A stretch of 64,000 nt of DNA from Hyphomicrobiales bacterium (GTDB taxonomy: Bacteria > Pseudomonadota > Alphaproteobacteria > Rhizobiales > Rhizobiaceae). Below are positions 36,407-45,028 of the stretch, piece by piece (the stretch's first letter is position 1; the number at the start of each line of letters is the position of its first letter). The position numbers and the translations under genes were made by a program. The stretch is taken from NCBI GenBank assembly GCA_900471485.1, contig UCEU01000041.1:1-64000 (forward strand). The letters run 5' to 3'. The notes below the pieces were generated by a model. The model did no database searches. It was not told where the DNA came from and saw only the letters and a program-made list of their open reading frames with translations.

Positions 36407-38158
36407 TCAATAAGACACCAACATGGCCGATCCGTCGTCACCGAACTTCGGTTCCACACCGAGGATTGGCGCTGCGCGGGCAATAATGTTCTTGACCATG
36501 GGCGCCGCCGTATATGCGGCGATGTTCTGGCCCTTCTCGCCGTTGTGCGGCTCGTCGCAGAAGGTCAGCACAACGTACTGCGGATCGTCGATCGGAAATG
36601 CCGCCAGAAACGCGTTGAAGTTGAGGTTGGTGGCATAGCGGCCGTTGACCACCTTGTCGGCCGTACCGGTCTTGCCGCCGACGTTGAAACCCGGAACATC
36701 GGCATTGCGGCCGGAGCCCTTGATGCCGTTGAGCTTGAAGAGATAACGCACGTCGTCGCTGGTGCTCTTCTTGACAACGACCTCGGCGACCTCATCCGCC
36801 TGTTCGCGGCTGCGCGGTAGGAAGGTAGGCTCGATCATCTTGCCGCCGTTGACCAGCGCCGCACCGGCAACCGCCGTCTGCAGCGGGGTGGTCGATACGC
36901 CGTGACCGAAGGAAATCGTCACCGAGTTGATCTTCTTCCAGACCTTCGGCTGGCTCGGCATCTTCACCTCGGGCAACTCGGTCTTCATCCTGGTAAGCAG
37001 GCCGAGCTTCGTCAGGTAGTCCTTCTGCGCATCGATGCCGACGATGTCGATGATGCGGGCCGTACCGACGTTCGACGAATACTGGAAGACTTCGGGCAGC
37101 GTCAGCCAGCGGCGCTGGCCGTGGAAGTCGTGGATGGTGAAGCCGCCGATGCGCAGCGGCTGCGTTGCGTCGAAGCTGGAGTTGAGACTGACCTTGCCGG
37201 TGTCGAGCGCCATGGCGAGCGAGAAGGTCTTGAAGGTGGAGCCCATTTCGAACGTGCCGTTCGACATGCGGTTCAGCCAGCCCTCCTTGGCGCCCTCGAG
37301 CGGGTTGTTCGGGTCGAAATCGGGAGCCGAAGCCATGGCCAGCACTTCGCCGGTATGAATGTCGAGGATGACGGCGCCCGCACCCTTCGCCTCGTAGTTC
37401 GTCACCGCATTGGCGACGACGTCGCGCACGATGTTCTGCACGCGGATATCGATCGAAAGCTTCACCGGCTCCAGCGGCTGGTCGCTGGTCATGCCAACCG
37501 AGGCGAGATCGGCGAGCCCCTGGTCGTCGATATACTTCTCCATGCCGGCAACGCCGCGGTTGTCGATATTGACGTAACCGAGAATGTGAGCGGCCGTCGC
37601 ACCGCCGGGATAGAAGCGGCGCTTCTCCGGCCGGAAGCCGATACCCGGAATACCGAGCGCCAGGATCTGGCTCTGCTGCTTCGGCGTCAGTTGCCGGCGC
37701 AGCCAGGCGAAATGCGAATTGCGGTTGGCGAGCTTCTTGTAGGTGCCCTTCATGTCGAGGTCGGGCAAGACAGTGAACAGCTTCTCGACCGCGTCGTCGG
37801 CATCCACCACCTTGTTCGGCTCGGCAAACAGCGAGACGGTGCGGATGTCGGTCGCCAATACCTCGCCGTTGCGGTCTATGATATCAGGACGCGACGCCAG
37901 CAGACGGTCGGGCGGCAGGATGCTGGAGACGGTTTCGGGGTCCTTCACCGCGTATTCCACGAGGCGTGCGCCGATCACGCAGTAGACCGCGACGAAGCCG
38001 CAGATCAGCAGGCCGACGCGGCTCTTCGCCTGACCGGACCGCTTCTTTCGCGATCCCTCGATCGGCACGCTGCCGGCAGGAGCGCCGAAGCGATTATAGA
38101 CGCCGGCAGAAAAATGCGCCTGGCTCTTCAGCACCATGATGCGGGACAGGAAGGACAT
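36407..38158 (-). CDS. ftsI: septal transpeptidase FtsI (PBP3)
   Basis: Class B penicillin-binding protein cross-linking septal peptidoglycan with FtsW. Of 583 residues, a single membrane anchor lies at about 48-66, the dimerisation/pedestal domain at 80-220, and the transpeptidase domain after that. Active-site motifs are S307-x-x-K (GSTFK), YSSN, and GGKTGTADK near residue 500. The basic N-terminal tail of about 45 residues is long but normal for rhizobia. Two bases separate it from ftsL. Confidence 0.96.
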   Translation of the reverse strand: MSFLSRIMVLKSQAHFSAGVYNRFGAPAGSVPIEGSRKKRSGQAKSRVGLLICGFVAVYCVIGARLVEYAVKDPETVSSILPPDRLLASRPDIIDRNGEVLATDIRTVSLFAEPNKVVDADDAVEKLFTVLPDLDMKGTYKKLANRNSHFAWLRRQLTPKQQSQILALGIPGIGFRPEKRRFYPGGATAAHILGYVNIDNRGVAGMEKYIDDQGLADLASVGMTSDQPLEPVKLSIDIRVQNIVRDVVANAVTNYEAKGAGAVILDIHTGEVLAMASAPDFDPNNPLEGAKEGWLNRMSNGTFEMGSTFKTFSLAMALDTGKVSLNSSFDATQPLRIGGFTIHDFHGQRRWLTLPEVFQYSSNVGTARIIDIVGIDAQKDYLTKLGLLTRMKTELPEVKMPSQPKVWKKINSVTISFGHGVSTTPLQTAVAGAALVNGGKMIEPTFLPRSREQADEVAEVVVKKSTSDDVRYLFKLNGIKGSGRNADVPGFNVGGKTGTADKVVNGRYATNLNFNAFLAAFPIDDPQYVVLTFCDEPHNGEKGQNIAAYTAAPMVKNIIARAAPILGVEPKFGDDGSAMLVSY

Positions 38159-38160
38159 CT

Positions 38161-38559
38161 CTACTCCACGGATCCGGTTGCCATGTCATCTTCGTCGGCA
38201 GGCGCTGCCGGCTTCGCCTTCGGCTTGGGCTTGCCGGCCTTCGCGTCGGCGATATCCGGCACAGGAACCTGCGACTTCAGCATCGGCAGCTCCCGGGCAT
38301 GCACCAGCGAGGTCGAGGGCGTCGCCTGCAGCTGCAGTTCGCCGTTGAAGTTGTTGACGAGGCGCTCGAGGCGGTTCGGCTGCGACTGCAGCGCCCAATC
38401 GGCCTTCAGGAGGTCGATCGTGTCCTTCTCCAGCTTGATCTCGGCTTCGAGGCGATGGACTTCCTCGAGCTTCAGTTCGGATTGATGCTTGATCGTGTAG
38501 GTAACGGCGGCTGCCGCCACCATCACACCGACAAGGATAAGGTCGAAGGTTCTCAGCAT
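38161..38559 (-). CDS. ftsL: cell division protein FtsL
   Basis: Small bitopic division protein, 132 residues. The membrane segment is at about 5-22 (FDLILVGVMVAAAAVTYTI), followed by a heptad-rich coiled coil (KLEEVHRLEAEIKLEKDTIDL region) that pairs with FtsB. The C-terminal third is Pro/Lys/Ala-rich and probably disordered. The position between rsmH and ftsI makes the assignment firm despite low sequence conservation in this family. Confidence 0.92.
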   Translation of the reverse strand: MLRTFDLILVGVMVAAAAVTYTIKHQSELKLEEVHRLEAEIKLEKDTIDLLKADWALQSQPNRLERLVNNFNGELQLQATPSTSLVHARELPMLKSQVPVPDIADAKAGKPKPKAKPAAPADEDDMATGSVE

Positions 38560-38560
38560 A

Positions 38561-39586
38561 TCAGGCTCCGAGCTTTCCGAGACTGGCTAGATTGGGCAAT
38601 CCGAAGATCGACATGTCGGCGGCTTCGGCCGGCGCCGAGGTCCTGAGACCGGCACGCAGCTTGGCCGAACGCGCCCGCGGATTGAGCTCCGCTTCGGTAT
38701 CGCTTGCCGAGACCATCGGCTTGCCGATCCTGTCGAAGGTCGCCGCCCGTTCATGGGCAACGGGCATGTGGCGCGAACCGACGGCCTTGCCGGCGCGGTC
38801 CGAGAAGAACGTCTTGACGATGCGGTCTTCCAGCGAATGGAAGGTGACGACCACGAGGCGACCGCCCGGCTTCAGCGCGCGCTCGGCGGCAAACAGCGCC
38901 TGCGCCAGCTCGCCGAGCTCGTCGTTGACAAAGATGCGCAACGCCTGGAAGACCCGCGTTGCCGGATGGATCTTGTCCTTCATCTTGCGCGGAGTGACGA
39001 TCTCGATGAGACCGGCCAGATCGCGCGTCGTCTCGAACGGCTTTTCGGCGCGCCGCTTCTCGATCGCATGCGCGATGCGCGGCGACTGGCTTTCTTCCCC
39101 GAGGAAATGGAAGATGCGGATGAGCTCGGCCACCTTGGCGCGATTGACGACGTCTGCGGCCGAAACGCCGGATGCCGACATGCGCATGTCGAGCGGCCCG
39201 TTCTTCTGAAAGGAAAAGCCGCGATCAGCCTCGTCGATCTGCATGGAGGAGACGCCGATATCGAGAACGACACCATCGAGGCCAGCCTCGGGCGCGTGAT
39301 CGGCGAGGTGCGAAAACTGCGAGTGAATGAGCTTGAGGCGACCGTCGTTCGACGCCACCAACGCCTGTCCGCCTGCGATCGCCGTCGGGTCGCGGTCGAG
39401 CGCGATGACCTCGGCGCCTGCGCCCAGAATGGCCGAGGTGTATCCGCCAGCCCCGAAAGTGCCGTCGAGAATGACCTTGCCCGCGCCGGGCTCCAGCGCC
39501 ACGAGCACTTCCTTGAGAAGAACCGGAATGTGGCGAACCGGTCCGCCACCGGCTTCAGTTGAACCTTCGCCAGGATTCGCCGCCAT
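38561..39586 (-). CDS. rsmH: 16S rRNA m4C1402 methyltransferase
   Basis: SAM-dependent methyltransferase (MraW) acting on C1402 of 16S rRNA. The 341-residue protein begins HIPVLLKEVLVAL, with motif I DGTFGAGGYTSAIL and the family block FSFQKNGPLDMRMS. Late blocks include VVVTFHSLEDRIVKTFF. The frame is open to 40222, but the start at 39586 has GAGGGA five bases before it and fits the family; the extension is antisense to nothing and overlaps mraZ. It is 17 bases after mraZ. Confidence 0.96.
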   Translation of the reverse strand: MAANPGEGSTEAGGGPVRHIPVLLKEVLVALEPGAGKVILDGTFGAGGYTSAILGAGAEVIALDRDPTAIAGGQALVASNDGRLKLIHSQFSHLADHAPEAGLDGVVLDIGVSSMQIDEADRGFSFQKNGPLDMRMSASGVSAADVVNRAKVAELIRIFHFLGEESQSPRIAHAIEKRRAEKPFETTRDLAGLIEIVTPRKMKDKIHPATRVFQALRIFVNDELGELAQALFAAERALKPGGRLVVVTFHSLEDRIVKTFFSDRAGKAVGSRHMPVAHERAATFDRIGKPMVSASDTEAELNPRARSAKLRAGLRTSAPAEAADMSIFGLPNLASLGKLGA

Positions 39587-39603
39587 TCCGTTCCCTCGCT
39601 TGT

Positions 39604-40035
39604 TCAGGAACGCTTGCCCGCGCGCTCCCCTCGTGCCTGCATCTGCGCCGCCTGAAATGCCTCCGGCTGCCACAGCTGAAAATGATCCGCCCGACCGACG
39701 AAGGTCACTTCGTCCGAGATTCCGGTGAAGTCGCGAATGAAATCCGTGACCATCAGCCGCCCCTCGGCGTCGAGCTTCATGAAGACCCCGCCCCCATGGA
39801 TGAGAAGCGACATCGCGTTCGCTTCCGGCGAAAACGGATCCTCCACAGCGATCTGCCGCTCGAACCTTTCGAGAAGATCCGAACCGCCGACGCTGATCGC
39901 CGGAAACACAAAATCCTGAAAGCAGTACAGCTCCTGGATATTGCGCTGCGCCAGCACGGAACGAAACACCGCGGGCACGGAAACCCTGCCCTTGGAATCG
40001 ATCCTGTTGGTCGCATTTGAAAGGAAGCGGCTCAT
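39604..40035 (-). CDS. mraZ: transcriptional regulator MraZ
   Basis: DNA-binding AbrB-like protein that represses the dcw operon in characterised bacteria. The 143-residue chain starts SRFLSNATNRIDSKGRVSVP and contains the two MraZ repeats with SKGRVSVP and AEGRLMVTDFIR as their signatures. I chose the ATG at 40035; ATG 40047 is also possible. Its own presumed binding repeats lie about 180 bases upstream. Confidence 0.94.
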   Translation of the reverse strand: MSRFLSNATNRIDSKGRVSVPAVFRSVLAQRNIQELYCFQDFVFPAISVGGSDLLERFERQIAVEDPFSPEANAMSLLIHGGGVFMKLDAEGRLMVTDFIRDFTGISDEVTFVGRADHFQLWQPEAFQAAQMQARGERAGKRS

Positions 40036-40435
40036 GACACGAAACATCCGTTCCCGAAAGAGCCCGGACGAAAAACACATGTCCGAAACCCTGAACCTCA
40101 GACACGGCGTCGCAAGCCGGACGGGCATGAACCCACCCGACGCTTCCGGATCGGAAGACATCTTGGCTTTGCGAAGAATGGGCAGCTGATTGCCCTAGCG
40201 CAGTGCAAGAATGGGATAACATGGGACCATATGGGCGTCAATGGGAAACGCCCGTCTCACGATGAGCGCAGTATCGAATATTCATAAGCTGTTAAGTTTA
40301 ACAAAGGGTTATGATCACGCATTCGAGAGCGCGCAAAATCGCCTCCTCCCGCCGCGCAAATGCCACGAGGCCGCATCTCTGAAACACAGAATAATCTTTT
40401 GAAAGCAGTTATATAGCGGACTGAACTGACCGAGG
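40036..40435. other. promoter region of the dcw cluster
   Basis: A 400-base gap between mraZ and a small lipoprotein gene. It contains four ATGGG repeats at 40211-40245 (described separately) and a 14-bp palindrome TGTTAAGTTTAACA at 40290-40303. The mraZ leader from the repeats to the ATG is about 175 bases, longer than usual; open frames there look like noise. The AT-rich patch 40270-40310 is the most likely place for the mraZ promoter on the minus strand. Confidence 0.5.
40211..40246. promoter_or_regulatory. MraZ-binding repeat array (four ATGGG at 10-base spacing)
   Basis: The plus strand carries ATGGG at 40211, 40221, 40231 and 40241, i.e. four copies exactly 10 bases apart, each followed by five unrelated bases. 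Known MraZ sites in E. coli and other bacteria are direct repeats of TGGGN with 5-nt spacers, usually three or four copies. Here the TGGG reads on the strand opposite to mraZ. The exact helical-turn spacing and location upstream of mraZ make the assignment strong. Confidence 0.85.
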
Positions 40436-40768
40436 CTATTGGCCGAGGAGCACGGCCTGCATGTTCGGCGTGACCTTGTCCTGACCGTAAAGCGCGACAT
40501 AGTCGTCGCGCGTGACTCGTCCCGAAGCGATACCGTTGATGATCCGGCCGCAGACCACGGTCGGAACCCGCTTTTCCGGAATGTTCAGTTCGGCCGCGAT
40601 CTCCTGGCGTGACTTCTGCGAACTGCGCCTTTCGATGCACTTCTGCTCGACCGCACTGCGCGCGGCACTGCCGCCACGCAGGTAATAGGCGACGGCATCG
40701 TATTCCGATCCGTACGGAGTGCAGCCGCTCACGACCACCGAAACCAGAACCGCCACCAAACCGCGCAA
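40436..40768 (-). CDS. small predicted lipoprotein
   Basis: A 110-residue predicted lipoprotein of unknown function. Starting at the TTG 40768, with GGAGGG about five bases upstream, gives a short signal peptide ending in the lipobox VSGC (Cys near residue 16), then a basic soluble part containing EQKCIERRSSQKSRQEIAAEL and a second Cys in VVCGRIINGI. The frame runs open to 40930, but that part has no signal peptide. It is next to the dcw promoter, though transcribed toward it; no family recognised. Confidence 0.6.
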   Translation of the reverse strand: MRGLVAVLVSVVVSGCTPYGSEYDAVAYYLRGGSAARSAVEQKCIERRSSQKSRQEIAAELNIPEKRVPTVVCGRIINGIASGRVTRDDYVALYGQDKVTPNMQAVLLGQ

Positions 40769-41017
40769 GGAGCCCTCCCCAGACTGTACCGCCAAGGCGT
40801 AGGCGAAAGCGGCGATCTTTGCAATCGGAGAGCGCCCGCGCCCGCGTCGTTCAACATAGCCGCAACCATGAAGCGCAACGATCCCGCAATGGACAAGGTA
40901 GCGCACCACCTTCGGATGACTGAGCATCAAGCTAAATAATGCGAGCAGGGAGAATTGATTTAATCAGCAACGAACACATATTAATAAATGCTAAAACAAT
41001 AAAAGTGGAGTAATGCG

Positions 41018-41212
41018 ATGACAAACTTCACATTAAAAGGCCTTCTATACGGAAGAGCCTCAACTCAAGGCCCACTTCCCCTTGCGAAGAAGGGCATGAC
41101 AACGGAAATCCGTTGTGACCAGTGCGGCGCTATATTTAAGCGATGGTCTATTCTTGCGCGTAGCAGCACGACCTGCGACGAATGCCTGAAGGCGGCGCCG
41201 ACAGCGCATTGA
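41018..41212 (+). CDS. small protein with two CxxC motifs
   Basis: A 64-residue protein with CDQC and CDEC motifs about 20 residues apart (near residues 33 and 53), like a short zinc ribbon. GGAG lies eight bases before the ATG, and an AT-rich stretch at 40975-41005 could be its promoter. No family was recognised. It converges on rnpB with about 30 bases between. The base composition upstream is more AT-rich than neighbours. It may be a nucleic-acid-binding or regulatory peptide. Confidence 0.5.
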   Translation: MTNFTLKGLLYGRASTQGPLPLAKKGMTTEIRCDQCGAIFKRWSILARSSTTCDECLKAAPTAH

Positions 41213-41245
41213 CGCGATCGTCGCGTGGACGTCTTACGAGAAGAC

Positions 41246-41650
41246 AATCGCCAGTTGGCCTGTAAGCCGGGTTCTGTATGGCTCCGGCCGAAACCGGAAC
41301 GTGGCAGCCATTCCTCTGGGACAACGTTCGCACGCTGCCTCTCGCAACCCACCCGGATGACTGGCCTGGAAACCAGCCGGACGGCTTGCGCCGTCCGCGT
41401 CATCCCTATTCGGTCTTGCTCCCGGTGGGGTTTACCTTGCCATCGCCGTTACCGGAGATGCGGTGGGCTCTTACCCCACCCTTTCACCCTTACCTGCCGA
41501 GGCAGGCGGTTTGCTTTCTGTGGCACTTTCCCTGAGGTCGCCCTCGCCGGACGTTATCCGGCACCGTGTTTCCGTGGAGCCCGGACTTTCCTCACCTTAC
41601 CGTCTTTCGACATTGGTAAAGCGCGGCTGCCCGGCCAACTGGCATGGCTC
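41246..41650 (-). ncRNA. rnpB: RNase P RNA, bacterial class A
   Basis: Catalytic RNA of RNase P, maturing tRNA 5' ends. Conserved regions are visible on the minus strand: GAGGAAAGTCCGGGCTCC (41593-41576), ACAGAAA and GGTAAGGGTGAAA in the middle, AGAGGAATGGCTGCC (41317-41303), and ACAGAACCCGGCTTACAGG near the 3' end. Helix P1 is formed by GGCCAACTGGC-type arms at 41250-41260 and 41633-41643. About 405 nt, normal for alphaproteobacteria. Ends are approximate. Its promoter must overlap the end of the upstream flavoprotein gene. Confidence 0.95.
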
Positions 41651-41696
41651 CCTTAACCGAGAGCGCTGAGGAATGCCACCGAAATATCGGGCGCGG

Positions 41697-42887
41697 CTAG
41701 CGGAAATAGGGTTTGAAATCCGTCGTGTAGCCCTGATCCTTGATTCTGCCTTCGAGCAGCAGCTCCGCGCCGAGGCGTCCGATCTCGTCCGAACTCTTCG
41801 CTGCGGTCCCGCAGCCGCCGGTGAGAACGCCGATCTTTCGCGAAGCACCGTAGCCGATCATCGGATATCCGCTCGGCGTGAACGACACGACGCAGGACCC
41901 CGTCGAGGTCGAAACCGGCGCAAGCTCCGGCACCAGCCTCGAGATCATCTTCGCCAGATGCGCCTGTACGCTCTCACGCCCGTCCTGCCTGAACCAGGAG
42001 CGCAGTTCAGGCTCACGTTGCAAGATGACGTCATCGGGATCGCCACCGATCTTCATGTAGAGCCTGCCGTCGGGATAGCGGATCGGCGGCAGCATGTAGA
42101 TGCCGTCGGCACCATCCGCCCCGTGGGCGATCAGCGACGGCATCCCGGCGAAGGCTTCGGCGGCCGCCTCGCTCACCTCGAAAAAAGCGATGGTGCGCGC
42201 ATAAACCTTCAAATCAACAGGTTGCGGCAACAGATTCTCCGCAATGGAAAAACCGCCCGCGGCCAGAAGCACCTTCTCGGCGCGATAGGTTCGTCCGCCC
42301 GCCGTCTCGACGGAGACGAGACCGCCCTCCTCGCGAATGGAAACCGCGATGTCGTCGATGATCTCCGCCCCGGCTTTCGCCGCGGAAACCGATTGCGCCC
42401 GCACGAGATTGCGCGGGCTGATATAGCCGGCGCCCGTCGCCTCGTGGACGCCTTCGCTTCCCTCGGGAAAGCGGAAGTAGCCGAAGCGCTGCTTCAAGGC
42501 AGTATCGTCTAGCAGCGACGTCTCGACACCAAGCGACTGCGCCGCGTCTTGCGTCCGCGCGACATATCCGTCACCGCTGACGCGCGCCGGCCCGACGACG
42601 AGGCAACCCGCCGGCGTATAGAAGGAAACGCCGCTGTCGCGTTCGATCTCGCGGTAACGTGCGATCGAGCGGTTGGCGAGCAGCGCCCAGTCGCGATCGG
42701 GATCGATCGTCCGGGTGATCCGCCCCTCGTCGTAGTGACTGGCAAAGACGCCGTCATGGTTCTTTCGGTCGGCAGGTTCCTCCGGTCCGATCACCGCCAC
42801 GCCATCCGTCGCCAGCGCCAGATGCCTGGTCGCAGCCGCCCCCATCATCCCCCTGCCGACGACGATATACCTGAAGTGCCCGCTCAT
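41697..42887 (-). CDS. FAD-dependent amine oxidase-like protein (copy 2)
   Basis: A 396-residue flavoprotein of the DAO superfamily, close in layout to monomeric sarcosine oxidase and N-methyltryptophan oxidase. FAD-binding GRGMMGAAATRHL is at residues 11-23. A Cys in GSCVVSFTPSGYP (near 330) sits where covalent FAD attachment occurs in sarcosine oxidase. Further shared blocks are HYDEGRITRT, LPPIRYPDGRLYMKIGGD and AAKSSDEIGRLGAELL. It lies 10 bases after a homologous gene, so the pair arose by duplication. Substrate unknown. Confidence 0.8.
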   Translation of the reverse strand: MSGHFRYIVVGRGMMGAAATRHLALATDGVAVIGPEEPADRKNHDGVFASHYDEGRITRTIDPDRDWALLANRSIARYREIERDSGVSFYTPAGCLVVGPARVSGDGYVARTQDAAQSLGVETSLLDDTALKQRFGYFRFPEGSEGVHEATGAGYISPRNLVRAQSVSAAKAGAEIIDDIAVSIREEGGLVSVETAGGRTYRAEKVLLAAGGFSIAENLLPQPVDLKVYARTIAFFEVSEAAAEAFAGMPSLIAHGADGADGIYMLPPIRYPDGRLYMKIGGDPDDVILQREPELRSWFRQDGRESVQAHLAKMISRLVPELAPVSTSTGSCVVSFTPSGYPMIGYGASRKIGVLTGGCGTAAKSSDEIGRLGAELLLEGRIKDQGYTTDFKPYFR

Positions 42888-42897
42888 CCGCCGCTCC

Positions 42898-44085
42898 CTA
42901 TAGAAAGACCGGCGTCAGCTCGCGCCCGAAATCTTCTTCCCCAAGCCATCCCTGCGTCATCAAGACCGCGCCCAGGCGGCCGAGTTCGTCTGACGACTTG
43001 GCGGCGACGAAGTTGCCGCCGGTGAGAACCGCGATGCGAGGTGAATCCGTAAAGCCTGCATAGGGATAGGATGTCGCCGTAAACGTCGCGACACAAGGCG
43101 CGCTGGTTACCGGGCAACCCGAAAGCCCCGGCATCGCCTGCAGCGCGACCGCCGCCAGCTGATCACGTTCCGCGAGATCGCCATCGGACCTGAACCACTG
43201 GCCGGCATCCTCAAGCGTGGCGAAGCTACGCGCTTCCAGATCGCCGCCGAGCTTCAGGTAGGTCTTGCCGTCGGGATAGCGCACCGGCGGCAGGATGTAG
43301 ACGTGATCCTCGTCGCGGTCACCGAAGATAATCGTCGACGGCATGTCGCCGAACAGCGCCATCTCGCGCTCCCCGAGCTCGAAGAAGGCCACCGTGCGCG
43401 CCGCGACGCGGATATCGACAGGCGCCGGCAGCAGCCCATTGAAATTGCTGAATCCGCCGGCGGCCACCAGCACCTTCTCGGCCGTGTAGGTTTGCCCCGC
43501 AGCAGTCACCGCGACATGCGTGCCCTCGTCGCGGACCGACGTGACGGTGGCATCGACAAGCGTAACACCGCCCGACACGGCGAGCTTCGTCTGCGCCCGC
43601 ACCAACGCACGCGGATTGACGTGGCCTGCACGGCGCTTTTCGTAATAGCCTGAGAATTGCGGATTGAGCGAGAACTGCGGAAAACGATCCCGCAGCGCCG
43701 ATGCGTCGAGCGTCTCGACATCGAGCGACATGCGCGTGCTGAGTTCAAGCGCCCGCCCGAGATAGCCCTGCCCCGGCACCGCCGTCGGACCCGCGAAGAG
43801 GCAGCCGGCCTCGGTATAGAAGGAAATTCCGCTCTTCGCCTCGATCTCGGCATATCGGTCGAGCGAGCGCGCGGCGAACGTTCCCCAGACGATGTTGTCG
43901 TCGAACGTCCGCGTGATCCGCGCCTCGTCGTAATGGCTGGCAAAGACCCCGTGATGGGTCTTGCGTTCGACCGGCTCGCTTGAGCCGATGACGCAGACCC
44001 CATCGATCATGCCGGAGAGATGGCGGGCCGCGGCCGCGCCCATCATTCCGCACCCAACTATGATCACCTTGAAATCGACTGCCAT
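42898..44085 (-). CDS. FAD-dependent amine oxidase-like protein (copy 1)
   Basis: A 395-residue paralogue of the following gene, with FAD-binding GCGMMGAAAARHL at residues 11-23 and the same order of blocks: HYDEARITRT, LPPVRYPDGKTYLKLGGD, APCVATFTATSYP with a matching Cys, and AAKSSDELGRLGAVLM. The two proteins align over full length without large gaps by eye. Probably cytoplasmic and oxidising small secondary or tertiary amines with hydrogen peroxide release. First gene of a two-gene operon. No transporter is adjacent. Confidence 0.8.
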   Translation of the reverse strand: MAVDFKVIIVGCGMMGAAAARHLSGMIDGVCVIGSSEPVERKTHHGVFASHYDEARITRTFDDNIVWGTFAARSLDRYAEIEAKSGISFYTEAGCLFAGPTAVPGQGYLGRALELSTRMSLDVETLDASALRDRFPQFSLNPQFSGYYEKRRAGHVNPRALVRAQTKLAVSGGVTLVDATVTSVRDEGTHVAVTAAGQTYTAEKVLVAAGGFSNFNGLLPAPVDIRVAARTVAFFELGEREMALFGDMPSTIIFGDRDEDHVYILPPVRYPDGKTYLKLGGDLEARSFATLEDAGQWFRSDGDLAERDQLAAVALQAMPGLSGCPVTSAPCVATFTATSYPYAGFTDSPRIAVLTGGNFVAAKSSDELGRLGAVLMTQGWLGEEDFGRELTPVFL

Positions 44086-44242
44086 GCATCACCTCGTTTC
44101 GAGGTCAGATAGCACAGCCATCACGTTGAATCACATTGTTAAGTGCGGGCGCGAACCGATTCTCGCGCAACACATTTCCAGGCGAAGCCGCCGTTCGGAC
44201 CGAAGAGGTCCGGGCGCGCGATGCGCCGCCTGCAACGTCATG

Positions 44243-44767
44243 TCAGAGCATTGCCAGCACTTTGCCGCAATAGGCCTTGGAGACCGGGTTCATGCGCTTT
44301 GCGGCATGGCCGGCATTGTACTTCAGGATGGTGTTGCAGGTTTCGCCGCCACCGAGTTCATGCGCGGCCGCAAGGTACTTCATGCCGTACTTGATGTTGG
44401 TTTCGGGATCGAACAGGCCCTTCTTGGTGCCGGCATAGCCCATCATCTTCGCCGTGGCCGGCTTGATCTGCATGAGACCGATTTCACCGGCGCTGCCGCG
44501 GGCGTTCGGATTGAAGTTGCTCTCGACGCGCACGACCGCCTGCGCCAGTTCGACAGGAACGTCGTACTGCTTGGCATACTTGACGATGATGGCGGAATAC
44601 GTGTTGGAAGGCTTGGCTGAGAAATCAGGCATTGCATAACCGCTTGTGCGGTCGACAGTCTTCAAAGGAATTGTCTGTGCCCTGTTGCCCCAATCGCCTG
44701 CGAAGGCGCAATTAAATCCCGTCAGCAGTGCGCTTGCGCACACCACAGTAGCAATCACATTTCTCAT
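44243..44767 (-). CDS. secreted lytic transglycosylase (SLT domain)
   Basis: A 174-residue exported peptidoglycan lyase. The signal peptide is MRNVIATVVCASALLTGFNC-like and ends near AFA. The SLT domain covers about 55-170: catalytic Glu in VRVESNFNP, then GEIGLMQIKPATAKMMGY and the C-terminal YNAGHAAKR motif. Short size suggests a single-domain enzyme. It stands alone, with 260 bases upstream. Confidence 0.87.
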   Translation of the reverse strand: MRNVIATVVCASALLTGFNCAFAGDWGNRAQTIPLKTVDRTSGYAMPDFSAKPSNTYSAIIVKYAKQYDVPVELAQAVVRVESNFNPNARGSAGEIGLMQIKPATAKMMGYAGTKKGLFDPETNIKYGMKYLAAAHELGGGETCNTILKYNAGHAAKRMNPVSKAYCGKVLAML

Positions 44768-45028
44768 TTAGTCTAGTTACTCCGACCCAAAGAAATATCG
44801 GCCCAGCATGGAAGAAACGGACCGATACGATACCGGCGCCCGCAGAGTGCAGGTCGCGGCAATTCTTTTTAGTTTCAATTGACGACGGAATAGAAATCGA
44901 AACAGGACATCCGGCGCCGTTCAGCGATCGGGGTTAGACCATCGCAATGAGGAGATAATAGGGAAAACATGTGGCACCGCAGCAAGCCGGTGATTTCCTG
45001 ACATATCACAGCTTGCGAAAGCTGCAGC
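44768..45028. other. gap between transglycosylase and amidase genes
   Basis: About 260 bases with no supportable gene. It should contain the transglycosylase promoter on the minus strand. A short stem CAGCTT/AAGCTG lies near 45009-45024, just after the amidase stop; without a T-run it is not a convincing terminator. Confidence 0.3.

Noticed and set aside
38561..40222. rsmH frame extended to 553 codons
   Set aside because: The first 212 codons overlap mraZ in another frame and do not resemble RsmH; the internal ATG has a good ribosome-binding site.
45009..45024. CAGCTT/AAGCTG stem after the amidase gene
   Set aside because: Only 6 bp and no T-run; not a convincing terminator.
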